Source: Niveispirillum lacus | GTDB taxonomy: Bacteria > Pseudomonadota > Alphaproteobacteria > Azospirillales > Azospirillaceae | NCBI RefSeq assembly: GCF_002251795.1 | Contig: NZ_NOXU01000015.1 | Span: forward strand, 1-64,000 | Direction: 5' to 3' | Length of the DNA: 64,000 bases | In this document: positions 37,119-45,118 of the stretch, in pieces | How positions within the stretch are numbered: the first letter of the stretch is position 1 | How the letters are laid out: every line of letters starts with the position of its first letter | The notes under the pieces: generated by a model | What the model was told of the DNA's origin: nothing | Seen by the model: only the letters and a program-made list of their open reading frames with translations | The model's database searches: none | Made by a program: the position numbers and the translations under genes

Positions 37119-38357
37119 TCAAACCAAACCCGCGACCTGTCGGGCACGGGCCCCAAGCGCGTAGTTGGTGGTATGGTCGACCCCTTCCAACCCGGGCACA
37201 ACGACCCGGACCACCGGAATGCCGATCTCCGCCCGGGTCAGATCGACCACAACAACATCTTCGATCCCGACCTGTGCCAGACGCTGGCGCAGTTCGACCA
37301 GGTCGCCACGCAACGACTGACCGCGCCACCCACGGATCTGATTGAAGTCGCGCACCGTCGCGCCCAGCCGGATATGGTTAAGCCACAGCGCCTGCTGTTC
37401 CTCTGCCAGGAAATGGTCATATTCGTCCCGGCGCATGTCATCGCGCGCGCCAGAGATGAAGGTCAATCGGCTCTGCGCCGCCTCGGTCAATGCACGGGAC
37501 AAGGCGATCTCTGGCACCAGGTGGCTTCCGTAGCCCGTTGCCGGACGCACCGTCGTACCGGGTCCGGCATCAGCCTGGACAATACGGGCCAGGAATGTCG
37601 GAACGCCGACATCGGACGTCATGTCCCAGACACCAACGGCCACACCAGCACGGGCAAACCGGGCCAGAAGGGCGCGGCAGGTCGGATCGGCAATGGTTTC
37701 CAGATCAATGCGCGTTTCGTCCCGCGCCTCTTCCGGCAGCAGGTTCCACAGGGTACGCGCATCCCGTTCAATGACCTCGGAAAGTCCATGAATGACGGCT
37801 TCTACCCAGTGATTGCCGGAGGCCAGCCCATTAGAGGTGGCCTGGAAACAGCCATGACCGGTGGGTAGCGGCAAGGTATAGTTGGTGTGGACCATCTCGT
37901 ACGGTATCCACAGGCTGTTCCCATCCCGCAGATTGGTGCCCTCCGCCCACAACATCTGGTGATGCGGGCTGTAAACACTATCCATGGTCGCCGGCAGAAG
38001 GTCGGGATCGACCACCGGCAACGCGTAGCGCAGATCCTCATAGGAACCGATACGCAGGGACAGGTGCGTACACCGCTCTGCGTGCCAGCTTTCGATGGAT
38101 TCCATCACGGCCGATGCCTTGGCAGCGGCCAGGGTCACCCCCTTACCCTGGGAAACCGCCAGCGCACGCGAATTCGGCCGGTTGACCATCACAACCGGAA
38201 TGCCGATCGTATCCAAGCCGGTGACATTGGCGACACGGGTGATGCCAAACAGGGGAAACAGGGGCTTGACCCGGGCCAGCGTTTCCTCGGCAGAGACCAA
38301 CCGGCGCCATTGCGGCATCTCAAGATTGTCCCATTCGGTCAAACGGACCTGATCCAT
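37119..38357 (-). CDS. YcaO-type ATP-dependent cyclodehydratase/thioamide synthetase
   Basis: This 412-aa YcaO protein has the nucleotide-binding motifs SQGKG (69-73), MESIESWHAE (Glu86, Glu89) and EVIERDA (Glu194, Glu197, Arg198, Asp199). YcaO enzymes activate backbone amides with ATP; those paired with TfuA form thioamides rather than azolines. The C-terminus (ALGARARQVAGLV) lacks the proline-rich PxPxP tail of azoline-forming YcaOs, in line with a thioamide role. The ATG at 38357 has AGGGGAA upstream. It lies between the precursor gene and tfuA, all on the minus strand. No E1-like or ocin-ThiF partner is present. Confidence 0.93.
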   Translation of the reverse strand: MDQVRLTEWDNLEMPQWRRLVSAEETLARVKPLFPLFGITRVANVTGLDTIGIPVVMVNRPNSRALAVSQGKGVTLAAAKASAVMESIESWHAERCTHLSLRIGSYEDLRYALPVVDPDLLPATMDSVYSPHHQMLWAEGTNLRDGNSLWIPYEMVHTNYTLPLPTGHGCFQATSNGLASGNHWVEAVIHGLSEVIERDARTLWNLLPEEARDETRIDLETIADPTCRALLARFARAGVAVGVWDMTSDVGVPTFLARIVQADAGPGTTVRPATGYGSHLVPEIALSRALTEAAQSRLTFISGARDDMRRDEYDHFLAEEQQALWLNHIRLGATVRDFNQIRGWRGQSLRGDLVELRQRLAQVGIEDVVVVDLTRAEIGIPVVRVVVPGLEGVDHTTNYALGARARQVAGLV

Positions 38358-38408
38358 TGCCGTTCCCCTATCACGCGGTTCGCTTTATCAAGGTTCAAGA
38401 TGTCTGGG

Positions 38409-38437
38409 GCCGGTCCGGGGCGTTGCCACGGACCGGC
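38409..38437 (-). terminator. Hairpin between precursor gene and ycaO
   Basis: A perfect 9-bp GC-rich stem (38409-38417 with 38429-38437) with an 11-nt loop lies 11 bases after the precursor stop. It has no T-run, so it looks like an attenuator or mRNA-stabilising hairpin that would keep precursor mRNA in excess over enzyme mRNA. Confidence 0.55.
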
Positions 38438-38448
38438 GTCCCATGGCG

Positions 38449-38628
38449 TTACATCTTCGCGGAGAAGATTTCAGCGCTGGAGGCAAAGATTTCGGCGCTG
38501 GCGCCGACATCCATCGAACGCGGCGCTTGAACGCGGCTCACGCTCTGGTTTTGGGCTTCTTCTGCGACAACAACCGCGCCGTTCGGGGCAACTCGATACA
38601 GGCGGCCATCTGCACCACGGGTCAGCAT
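38449..38628 (-). CDS. Putative RiPP precursor peptide (59 aa) of the YcaO-TfuA cluster
   Basis: This small gene starts at the ATG at 38628 with an excellent AGGAGGAG site (38634-38641 region) and stops with TAA at 38449. The 59-residue product has a leader-like part (MLTRGADGRLYRVAPNG at 1-17, then an acidic/Gln-rich stretch) and a core-like C-terminus with a tandem SAEIF motif at residues 44-48 and 51-55, ending SAKM. There are no Cys residues and only three Met (1, 39, 59). Position, size, ribosome site and repeats fit a precursor for backbone modification by the adjacent YcaO and TfuA. I know of no family that it matches. No exporter or protease gene adjoins it. Confidence 0.78.
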   Translation of the reverse strand: MLTRGADGRLYRVAPNGAVVVAEEAQNQSVSRVQAPRSMDVGASAEIFASSAEIFSAKM

Positions 38629-38731
38629 GTCTACTCCTCCTGATGAATGGTTACTTCCGTATTCCGAAGATTTCCCAGCAGTGTGGGCTTTTCTTCGCTA
38701 CTAACGGTAATGCTGACACGGCGTTTTGGTG

Positions 38732-38747
38732 TGTGAAGTGCTTCACA
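38732..38747. promoter_or_regulatory. Crp-type operator upstream of the precursor gene
   Basis: TGTGAAGTGCTTCACA is a palindrome with 7-bp arms and the exact TGTGA-N6-TCACA Crp pattern. It lies between the precursor gene (centre 111 bp from its ATG) and the divergent RHH gene. The cluster encodes a Crp-family regulator with the RE recognition residues, which makes it a probable target site. Confidence 0.75.
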
Positions 38748-38849
38748 GCGGCGTATGCAGAAGGAACGCTATGGTGTGCTTACCGAGCGCAGCCTGACCC
38801 AGGGTGTTCGCGACCGGCCAGGAAATGACGAAGGAAGGCGAGGTCGCCG

Positions 38850-39188
38850 ATGAACGCTCCGCAATCCAAGAATGACATCACCGTATATGAGCCGCACGAC
38901 CTGGAGGTTGACGGCCAGCTTATCAGCCACAATGTCTGGGTCGATGGACACCGGACAAGCGTACGGCTGGAAGCGGTGATGTGGCAGGCGCTGCATGAGA
39001 TCGCTGAACGTGAAGCGCTGAGCATCCACCAGGTCATCACCATTGTATCGCGCCGCCAGCATCAGAATGCATCGCTGACGGCCACAATCCGGGCATTCCT
39101 GGTCGCCTATTACCGGGCTGTGTCCCGCGGCGTGTCGACCTTACTGCTGAGGGATGCGCCCGACCTGCCCGCAGATATGAGGATCTGA
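38850..39188 (+). CDS. Ribbon-helix-helix (RHH_4) domain protein
   Basis: This 112-aa protein has the RHH_4 pattern: a strand and helix in DGHRTSVRLEAVMWQALHEI, then REALSIHQVITIVSRR and LTATIRAFLVAYYRAV. RHH_4 proteins are small DNA-binding regulators common in alphaproteobacteria. It is divergent from the RiPP precursor gene with 221 bp between the starts, containing the Crp-type operator, so it may co-regulate the cluster. The N-terminal 30 residues are extended and acidic. Confidence 0.82.
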   Translation: MNAPQSKNDITVYEPHDLEVDGQLISHNVWVDGHRTSVRLEAVMWQALHEIAEREALSIHQVITIVSRRQHQNASLTATIRAFLVAYYRAVSRGVSTLLLRDAPDLPADMRI

Positions 39189-39207
39189 CAGGAAACGCAG
39201 CGTGACC

Positions 39208-39241
39208 ACACGGCCCCGGACAGTTTTGTTCGGGGCCGTGT
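39208..39241. terminator. Bidirectional terminator between RHH gene and cyclase-like gene
   Basis: An 11-bp perfect outer stem (39208-39218 with 39231-39241) is followed by CGCTTTTATC on the plus strand and preceded by the stop of the convergent minus-strand gene. Confidence 0.75.
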
Positions 39242-39246
39242 CGCTT

Positions 39247-42174
39247 TTATCGGATTGACAGCAGGTTAAGGTTCGAGCGTGCCTGGGCGGCGATGTCGGT
39301 CAGTTCCGCAAGGCTGGGCAGTTGCCGGCCCAACAGTCTGAAACCCCGCTCATCCGCCAGCACAGCCGCAGAGGCCCTTTCCTGTTGGGCCTGCTGAAGT
39401 TGTCCGGTCAGGGCAAAGGCAACCGCCCGGCATTGTCTGGCCTTGGCGATATGAAGGGCCGCCCCCCGCGCAATGGCGATGCCCAAACCCTGGTCGATAT
39501 CGGCAAGGCCAGCGATCCCGCGTCCCATGTAAGACAATGCCAGACCCCGCCGGGCCAGATTGACGGCATCGAATAACGGCGCTCCCGTTGACCGGGACAA
39601 TGACAGGCTTTCCGAACTATAGGCCAATACATCGCCAAAACGGCGCTGCCGCAGCCGGATTTCCGCAATATCCGCCCGCACAAATACACGATTGAAGGGG
39701 AACCGGTCGCCATCCGCCAGCCGAAGGGCATGTTGGATCAGCGGCTCAGCCTCATGCAATTGCCCCAGCAACGCTCGACAACGCGCCTTCTTGATACTGA
39801 TCATCATGTCGACATTCAGCATCGTATAGCGACCGGCGACATGCTGGTCCCTTCCACTGACACCGGCGGCAATCTCAAGCAGGCGCAGCGCATTCTCGGG
39901 ATCGTCATTTTCGATATGGCATGAGGCTGCAATGATCAACAGTTCGGGGTGGGCCGACATTTCACCGCCGGAATAGCTGATGGCGGAACCCGCCAGCAGC
40001 AGCGCCTGCGCCAGACTGCCATAGACCCATTCATAATTGATCTGCTGCACCAGACCGACCATTGCCCGGGACTGATCGCCCGCCTGCCGCGCCAAGGACA
40101 CGGCCCGGTCAAGTTCGGTCATTGCCCTATCACCCATGCCGGCCGGCATTGCCGCCTTGGCCAGTGCAATACGCAGATCAATGCCTGCTTCAAGACTGTC
40201 CTGGTTGACGGGCAGGTTCTCATTCGCCTCGACAGCGATGGAGAGTAGCGAAACCGCTTCTGCCGCCAGCGACCGGTTCAACGCCTCTCGCCCAGCAGCA
40301 ACCCCTGCGCGGACAGCCATGGTCCAAAGCGCGCCTGCGGCCGCATGGCGTGCCTGCGCCGCCAGCCGCCCTGACAGTTCCGTGAACGCCTCCTGATCCA
40401 GAAGTTCGGCCAGGCGCCCATGGATCTGCCGACGATCCCGACGTGTGATACAGGCGTAAACCGCTTCATGCAGCAAAGCATGATGGAAGGAATATTCCTG
40501 CCGCGGCAATAACCGGGTTTCGTCAATCAGGCCCAGGCGCGCAAGCTCGGGAAGATACCGCCCGGCATCCTCTGCCCCGATCAGACGGGACAGGAGCGCG
40601 ACATCAAAGGTCGGACCGGCCACTGCTGCAAAGCGCAGAACCCGCCTGGCCGCCTCCCCCAACATATCGATACGTACCGATAACAGGGCCTGAACCGAGT
40701 CCGGCAGCGGATAGGCTGGCATTTCGCCCGGTCGCATGTTGCCGACATCACCCTGCAACGTCCCGTTCATCATCAGGACACGGATACATTCGACCAGAAA
40801 AAACGGATTGCCGCGCGCACGCCGCGACAGGTCCAGCTTGATTTTATCCAGCCCCGGATAACGGCCCAGCCAATGGTCCAGCAGGCTGGTTGTGTCGGAG
40901 ATGCTAAGGGGACCAAGCGTGTGCTGTCCTAACCGGCGATGGGTCGCAATGGTGGCATTCAGCCCCTCTTCCCGGCTGGTCAGCACCAGCAGAAGGCGGG
41001 TGCTCTCCGGCAGATCCAGCAGGGACAACGCAGTCGCCTGGACCGCAGTATCCGCCCAATGCATATCTTCGACCAGGAGGAGCAGTGTCCGCCGCTCCGC
41101 CACGGACCGGACAAGCATGGCCATCGCAGAGGCGGCAAGCGACAAGATGGCCGATGTTCCGCGATCCTGATTATCGGTCAATGTCGGCAGCAGAATCCGC
41201 GCCAAGGCATCAGCCTGTTCCGGCTGTGCCCCGGCCGCGCGCAGCATTGCCGACAAACCTTCCGGTGTGCGGGGCAGCGGTCCGTCCAGTAACGCCGCAA
41301 CCAATTGGTGCAGCGGGCCGACTGCCCCCACTGGTTCCACCGGGGGTACCTGCAACTCCAGAACCCGAATGCCCGTCTTGCGCGCAGAGGCTGCCAGCGA
41401 TCGCACCAGCCTGGTCTTGCCGAGGCCAGGTGCCGCCTGGACAAGGTGGGCAGAGAAACCACCATTTCCTGTTGCCATACCCTCAAGCGTCGATAGCAGG
41501 TAGGACCGGATGTTTTCGCGGCCCACCATCGGCAACACCTCTTCGTCCTGTCGCCGTCTGGACCGCACCGATGTTAGCTGGTGGGTCTGAAGCGGTTCCT
41601 CCCCCGCCAGCACAACTAAAGACGATTCCTCCGTTTCCACCCAGTCCGCTGCCAGACGGGCTGTGGCATCGGTCATGACCGCACGGTTCGGGGCGGCCAT
41701 CTGCTGTAGTTTGGCCGCGATATGGATCGTGGCGCCGGTCGCGGGGTTGCCGGTCTGGGCACCGCTATCATGGTCCCAGAGCACTTCGCCGGACGCCATG
41801 CCGATCCGCACGGCCCGGCCACTGCGCGCCACCTCGCGCAAGATGCCGTCTGCGGCGAAACAGGCGCGAACCGCGTGGTTTTCCAATGCCACAGGGGCCC
41901 CGAAAACCGCATAGACACCATCGCCCAGTGTCTGACAGATGGTGCCACCAAAGGCCGCAACATGACGGCGCATGATATCAATCAGACCCGATAGCTGGTC
42001 GTAGGCGTCTTCGGGATCCTGCGGAATCACCATGTAGCTTGAGTTGATGATGTCGCAGAAAAAGGCTGTGACCATGCGGCGGTCAGCACGTACCAACCCC
42101 GGACGTGAGCCCAAGGGGAAGGCATGAATGCCATCGTGTGCGTCGGTTAACCGACTTTCACCCGCCAGTGACAT
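39247..42174 (-). CDS. Adenylate/guanylate-cyclase-like domain with AAA ATPase and TPR regions
   Basis: The protein of about 975 aa has an N-terminal class III cyclase homology domain (residues about 33-200), a P-loop ATPase domain (PMVGRE, then APGLGKT at 248-254, LLLLVEDMHWAD Walker B) and a long helical, TPR-like C-terminal half. The two metal aspartates are present (Asp41 in FFCDIINSS, Asp85 in TLGDGVYAVFG). The usual base-reading Lys is Gln81, and the transition-state Asn-Arg pair in NxAARL reads HIAAKL (His151, Lys155), so activity is in doubt. It lies beside the RiPP-like cluster and Crp-type regulator. The ATG at 42174 is used; a GTG at 42216 is an alternative. Confidence 0.85.
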   Translation of the reverse strand: MSLAGESRLTDAHDGIHAFPLGSRPGLVRADRRMVTAFFCDIINSSYMVIPQDPEDAYDQLSGLIDIMRRHVAAFGGTICQTLGDGVYAVFGAPVALENHAVRACFAADGILREVARSGRAVRIGMASGEVLWDHDSGAQTGNPATGATIHIAAKLQQMAAPNRAVMTDATARLAADWVETEESSLVVLAGEEPLQTHQLTSVRSRRRQDEEVLPMVGRENIRSYLLSTLEGMATGNGGFSAHLVQAAPGLGKTRLVRSLAASARKTGIRVLELQVPPVEPVGAVGPLHQLVAALLDGPLPRTPEGLSAMLRAAGAQPEQADALARILLPTLTDNQDRGTSAILSLAASAMAMLVRSVAERRTLLLLVEDMHWADTAVQATALSLLDLPESTRLLLVLTSREEGLNATIATHRRLGQHTLGPLSISDTTSLLDHWLGRYPGLDKIKLDLSRRARGNPFFLVECIRVLMMNGTLQGDVGNMRPGEMPAYPLPDSVQALLSVRIDMLGEAARRVLRFAAVAGPTFDVALLSRLIGAEDAGRYLPELARLGLIDETRLLPRQEYSFHHALLHEAVYACITRRDRRQIHGRLAELLDQEAFTELSGRLAAQARHAAAGALWTMAVRAGVAAGREALNRSLAAEAVSLLSIAVEANENLPVNQDSLEAGIDLRIALAKAAMPAGMGDRAMTELDRAVSLARQAGDQSRAMVGLVQQINYEWVYGSLAQALLLAGSAISYSGGEMSAHPELLIIAASCHIENDDPENALRLLEIAAGVSGRDQHVAGRYTMLNVDMMISIKKARCRALLGQLHEAEPLIQHALRLADGDRFPFNRVFVRADIAEIRLRQRRFGDVLAYSSESLSLSRSTGAPLFDAVNLARRGLALSYMGRGIAGLADIDQGLGIAIARGAALHIAKARQCRAVAFALTGQLQQAQQERASAAVLADERGFRLLGRQLPSLAELTDIAAQARSNLNLLSIR

Positions 42175-42314
42175 GTTCGTTGCCCGCCGAAGCCAATCGA
42201 TGGTCTGGAAACACACCGCACGCTGAAATCCAGAGCCCCCATACTCTTGATTTCAGCCATCAGGCATACGATAGCATCACGTTGGACATAAGAAAACTGG
42301 TCTAGGATAAAATG

Positions 42315-44339
42315 TCAGCCATGCAATGGTAATTTTCTGTCGAGAAGGCCCGCCACTTCGGCAATCCCGGAAAGAACACCTGCGGAATGGGAAAACACAC
42401 GCATTGAGGCGAACCACGGGCGGACCGCCGTACCCAAGGTTGACCAGTCCGTCGCCCCAGTGATGCGCCAGACAGGGGTACCGATCGCGCCGGCAAACTC
42501 ACCGACAGCCGTCGGCGCCGTAATCACCAGGTCCAGTTCCGCGATCAGACCGGCAAGCCCTTCCAGATCGTCTTTCAGATCAAGTCCCGGCATCACGTGA
42601 ACCGGACGGCCGGCTGCCGCCTCCAACGCTGCAATCTCTTCCGGCTGTGCGCCATACTGAAGATTGATCACCTGGATACCCGGATGGGCAGCAATCGGCG
42701 CCCAGTCCGGCGCCGTGGCATAGCTGGACTGGCGACGCGTAGTGATCATCCGTGACCGCCAGCAGACACCAACCTTCAGGCCCCATGGCAATCCATCCAG
42801 CCAAGCCCGCGCGCGGGCACTGGCACCTTTGTCAGGGACCAGATAAGCGACACCGGGATACTGGGCAAGCGTGGAGCGAAGAAGTGGTACGGCACCTCCG
42901 GCCGGGATATGTGCATCCATGTCGGGACACTCCGCCGCATCACTGTTGCCCGGCGGCAGCCGTTGTATACGCACCGTTGCCTTTGGAAAACTGCGCGTAA
43001 ACAGGCCCAGTAAACGCGGGTCGCATTCAATGACCACGGCACCCGGAGGCCCGCCCGCCATTTCAATCATCTCGTTGTAAAGACTGGCGAACATCAGTTC
43101 GTCGCCCAGTCCCTGCTCCCGCCAGATCAGCAGCCGCCCCCGCGGTAAGGGCGTGCCTTGCCATTGGGGTATGGCGAACTGGCGGTCGGGCAGCGCATCA
43201 CCAGCCGCAAAACGCCAAGCATAGTCTTTCCAACCCTCCGCCAGATCACCATCACCCAGTCGCAACAAAGCACGGCAAACCCGAGATCGCGCCAACTCCG
43301 GATTGATATCCAGGGCGCGATCAAAGGCCTGACGCGCCCGGCGCCGGTCCCCCTGCGCCAACCTGCACAGTCCCAGATTACCCCAGACCTCCGCGGAGGT
43401 CGGGGCCAAGGTAAGGGCATGAGACAACACCGTGTCAGCCTCTGCCAACTGGCCGGATAGTTCCAGGGCCGCACCCAAATTGGTCAGCCCCTGAATATTG
43501 TCTGGATCAAGCCGCAACCCCTGCTGATAGGCAGCAATCGCAGCCTCCAGTTTGTCCATTTCCTGAAGGGCCACCCCGAGGAAGATATGAGCATCGGCGC
43601 GATCAGGCGCAGCAGCGACCGCAGCAAGGTGGTATTGCAGTCCCTCGCCCAGGCGACCGCGTTCCACCAGGACATTCCCCAGGTTTGACAAAGTCTCCGC
43701 ATGTCCGGGCCGGGCCGCGAGCGCATGGCGATAGGCGTCCTCTGCTCCCGCCAGTTCTCCCCGCGTGGCCAAAACCGCTCCCAGATTGTTCCAGGCCTGG
43801 GCGTGGTCCGGCTGCTGCGCCAGCAGGGCGCGATAGCTGGCCGCCGCTTCATCCAGATCGCCGAGGGCACGCCGGCTATTGGCTAAGTTGAACATGGCAC
43901 CGGCATGCCCTGGCCTGACAGCCAGTGACTTGACATAGGCATCAGCAGCCTGACGATGGGCACCCATGGCCGCCAGGGCGTTGCCAAGGTTGAACAGATA
44001 GGGCGCATGATCCGGACGTAGCCGCAATGCCTTGCGGTGCGCCTCTACCGCCGGCGCCGGGTTACCCTGGGCACGCAAGGCACTGCCCAGATTGTCATGA
44101 AAGTCAGGGGCAGACGGTTGCCGACGCACGGCGTCGGTCAGCAGTCGGACGGCTTCGGCCGGGTCACCTTGCTGCAGACAGGCAACCCCAAGCAAATTAA
44201 GCAGTTGAGCGTTTCGCGGATCGGTCAGCAGCAAGGCACGATAGGCAGCGGCCGCACCAGCCACATCACCGGCTTGGTGCAGCCGCACCGCCTGCTCCGC
44301 CGTCAGAACCGCCCGGCCCGAACCCATCCCTACCCCCAT
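42315..44339 (-). CDS. TPR protein with degenerate GT9-like C-terminal domain
   Basis: This protein of about 674 aa has about ten tetratricopeptide repeats (LTAEQAVRLHQAGDVAGAAAAY, FNLANSRRALGDLDEAAASYRALLA, NNLGAVLATRGELAGAEDAY and others) over residues 10-370. A GT9-like C-terminal region (LLIWREQGLGDELMFASLY, LKVGVCWRSR, INLQYG) follows. The usual DTxVAHLAGA motif reads APTAVGEFAGA, missing the Asp and His, so it may not be catalytic. It lies divergently upstream of flaF with 129 bp between starts. The start is uncertain: ATG codons at 44360, 44339 and 44327 are in frame; 44339 has AGGGATAGG upstream. Confidence 0.78.
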   Translation of the reverse strand: MGVGMGSGRAVLTAEQAVRLHQAGDVAGAAAAYRALLLTDPRNAQLLNLLGVACLQQGDPAEAVRLLTDAVRRQPSAPDFHDNLGSALRAQGNPAPAVEAHRKALRLRPDHAPYLFNLGNALAAMGAHRQAADAYVKSLAVRPGHAGAMFNLANSRRALGDLDEAAASYRALLAQQPDHAQAWNNLGAVLATRGELAGAEDAYRHALAARPGHAETLSNLGNVLVERGRLGEGLQYHLAAVAAAPDRADAHIFLGVALQEMDKLEAAIAAYQQGLRLDPDNIQGLTNLGAALELSGQLAEADTVLSHALTLAPTSAEVWGNLGLCRLAQGDRRRARQAFDRALDINPELARSRVCRALLRLGDGDLAEGWKDYAWRFAAGDALPDRQFAIPQWQGTPLPRGRLLIWREQGLGDELMFASLYNEMIEMAGGPPGAVVIECDPRLLGLFTRSFPKATVRIQRLPPGNSDAAECPDMDAHIPAGGAVPLLRSTLAQYPGVAYLVPDKGASARARAWLDGLPWGLKVGVCWRSRMITTRRQSSYATAPDWAPIAAHPGIQVINLQYGAQPEEIAALEAAAGRPVHVMPGLDLKDDLEGLAGLIAELDLVITAPTAVGEFAGAIGTPVWRITGATDWSTLGTAVRPWFASMRVFSHSAGVLSGIAEVAGLLDRKLPLHG

Positions 44340-44468
44340 CCTATCCCTATGCACCAACATCGGGTTTCCGCCCTGCGCCGCATCCTAGGGCATTATCCTT
44401 GTCGGGCGTACCCCGATGTGAAATAATCCCACCCATGGTTTTACCGTTCAAAGGGCACGGCGACCGTT

Positions 44469-44936
44469 ATGAAGCCTGCGACGGGTTACAGCAATCGTCC
44501 CACCTCCGATGATCCCCGCGACGTGGAGGCCTGGGGCCTCACAGAAGCGGCTCGCCGGCTGATCCACGCCCGGCAGACGCCGGATAATGTGGATCTTCTG
44601 CGGCAGGCGCTGTCGCTGAACCAACGACTCTGGACAATTTTCCAGACATCAATGGTTGATCCGGAATGTCCGTTACCCAAGGATATCCGCGACAATGTCT
44701 TAGCTCTGTCGATCATCGTCGACCGTCAGACCTTTGACCGGTTGATTGATCTGGATGTCAATAAGCTGGATCGGTTGATCGATATTAATCGCGCGGTGGC
44801 AACCGGCTTGTCGCAACGGCCTGCCCCTGGTGCGGCTGCATCGCCCGCGGCGCAGCCGACGATGGCAGCACCGGTGCCCAAGCCGCCGCAGGCCCCACCA
44901 CCCAGCCCATCCGGCAAACTCAGCATTTCCATCTGA
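44469..44936 (+). CDS. flaF: Flagellar biosynthesis regulator FlaF
   Basis: This 155-aa protein is FlaF: AWGLTEAARRLIHARQT, LRQALSLNQRLWTIFQTSMVD, LPKDIRDNVLALSIIVDRQTFDRLI and KLDRLIDINRAVATGLSQRP. In alphaproteobacteria FlaF is needed for flagellin synthesis or secretion and opposes FlbT. Here it is 14 kb from flbT, separated from flagellin by the TPR and RiPP genes. The C-terminal 40 residues are Ala/Pro-rich and variable. A double hairpin follows the stop. Confidence 0.92.
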   Translation: MKPATGYSNRPTSDDPRDVEAWGLTEAARRLIHARQTPDNVDLLRQALSLNQRLWTIFQTSMVDPECPLPKDIRDNVLALSIIVDRQTFDRLIDLDVNKLDRLIDINRAVATGLSQRPAPGAAASPAAQPTMAAPVPKPPQAPPPSPSGKLSISI

Positions 44937-44944
44937 GTCAGCGT

Positions 44945-45021
44945 CGATTCTCAAGAATCGTGACCGTAGGGGTAATCCGACCGCCTTCTCAGGGCGATTC
45001 CTTGAGAAAACGGTCGGATTA
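44945..45021 (+). terminator. Two consecutive hairpins after flaF
   Basis: A small hairpin (6-bp stem, 44945-44950 with 44955-44960) is followed by a long one with a perfect 11-bp outer stem (44973-44983 with 45011-45021) enclosing a second near-perfect stem (44986-44994 with 45000-45008). The tail GATTGCATTTTATC follows. They may terminate flaF or regulate the downstream gene. Confidence 0.6.
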
Positions 45022-45118
45022 GATTGCATTTTATCAAAGCGGCTGCTAGTTTACGGTCTTGGAGGGGGCGTATCAGCAACGTTCTGGGTTCCAGACGCCA
45101 GTTAGAAGGAGACGCGAC

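Noticed and set aside
38443-38643. Plus-strand 66-codon frame across the precursor peptide
   Set aside because: It is antisense to the precursor frame, which has a much better ribosome site and meaningful repeats.
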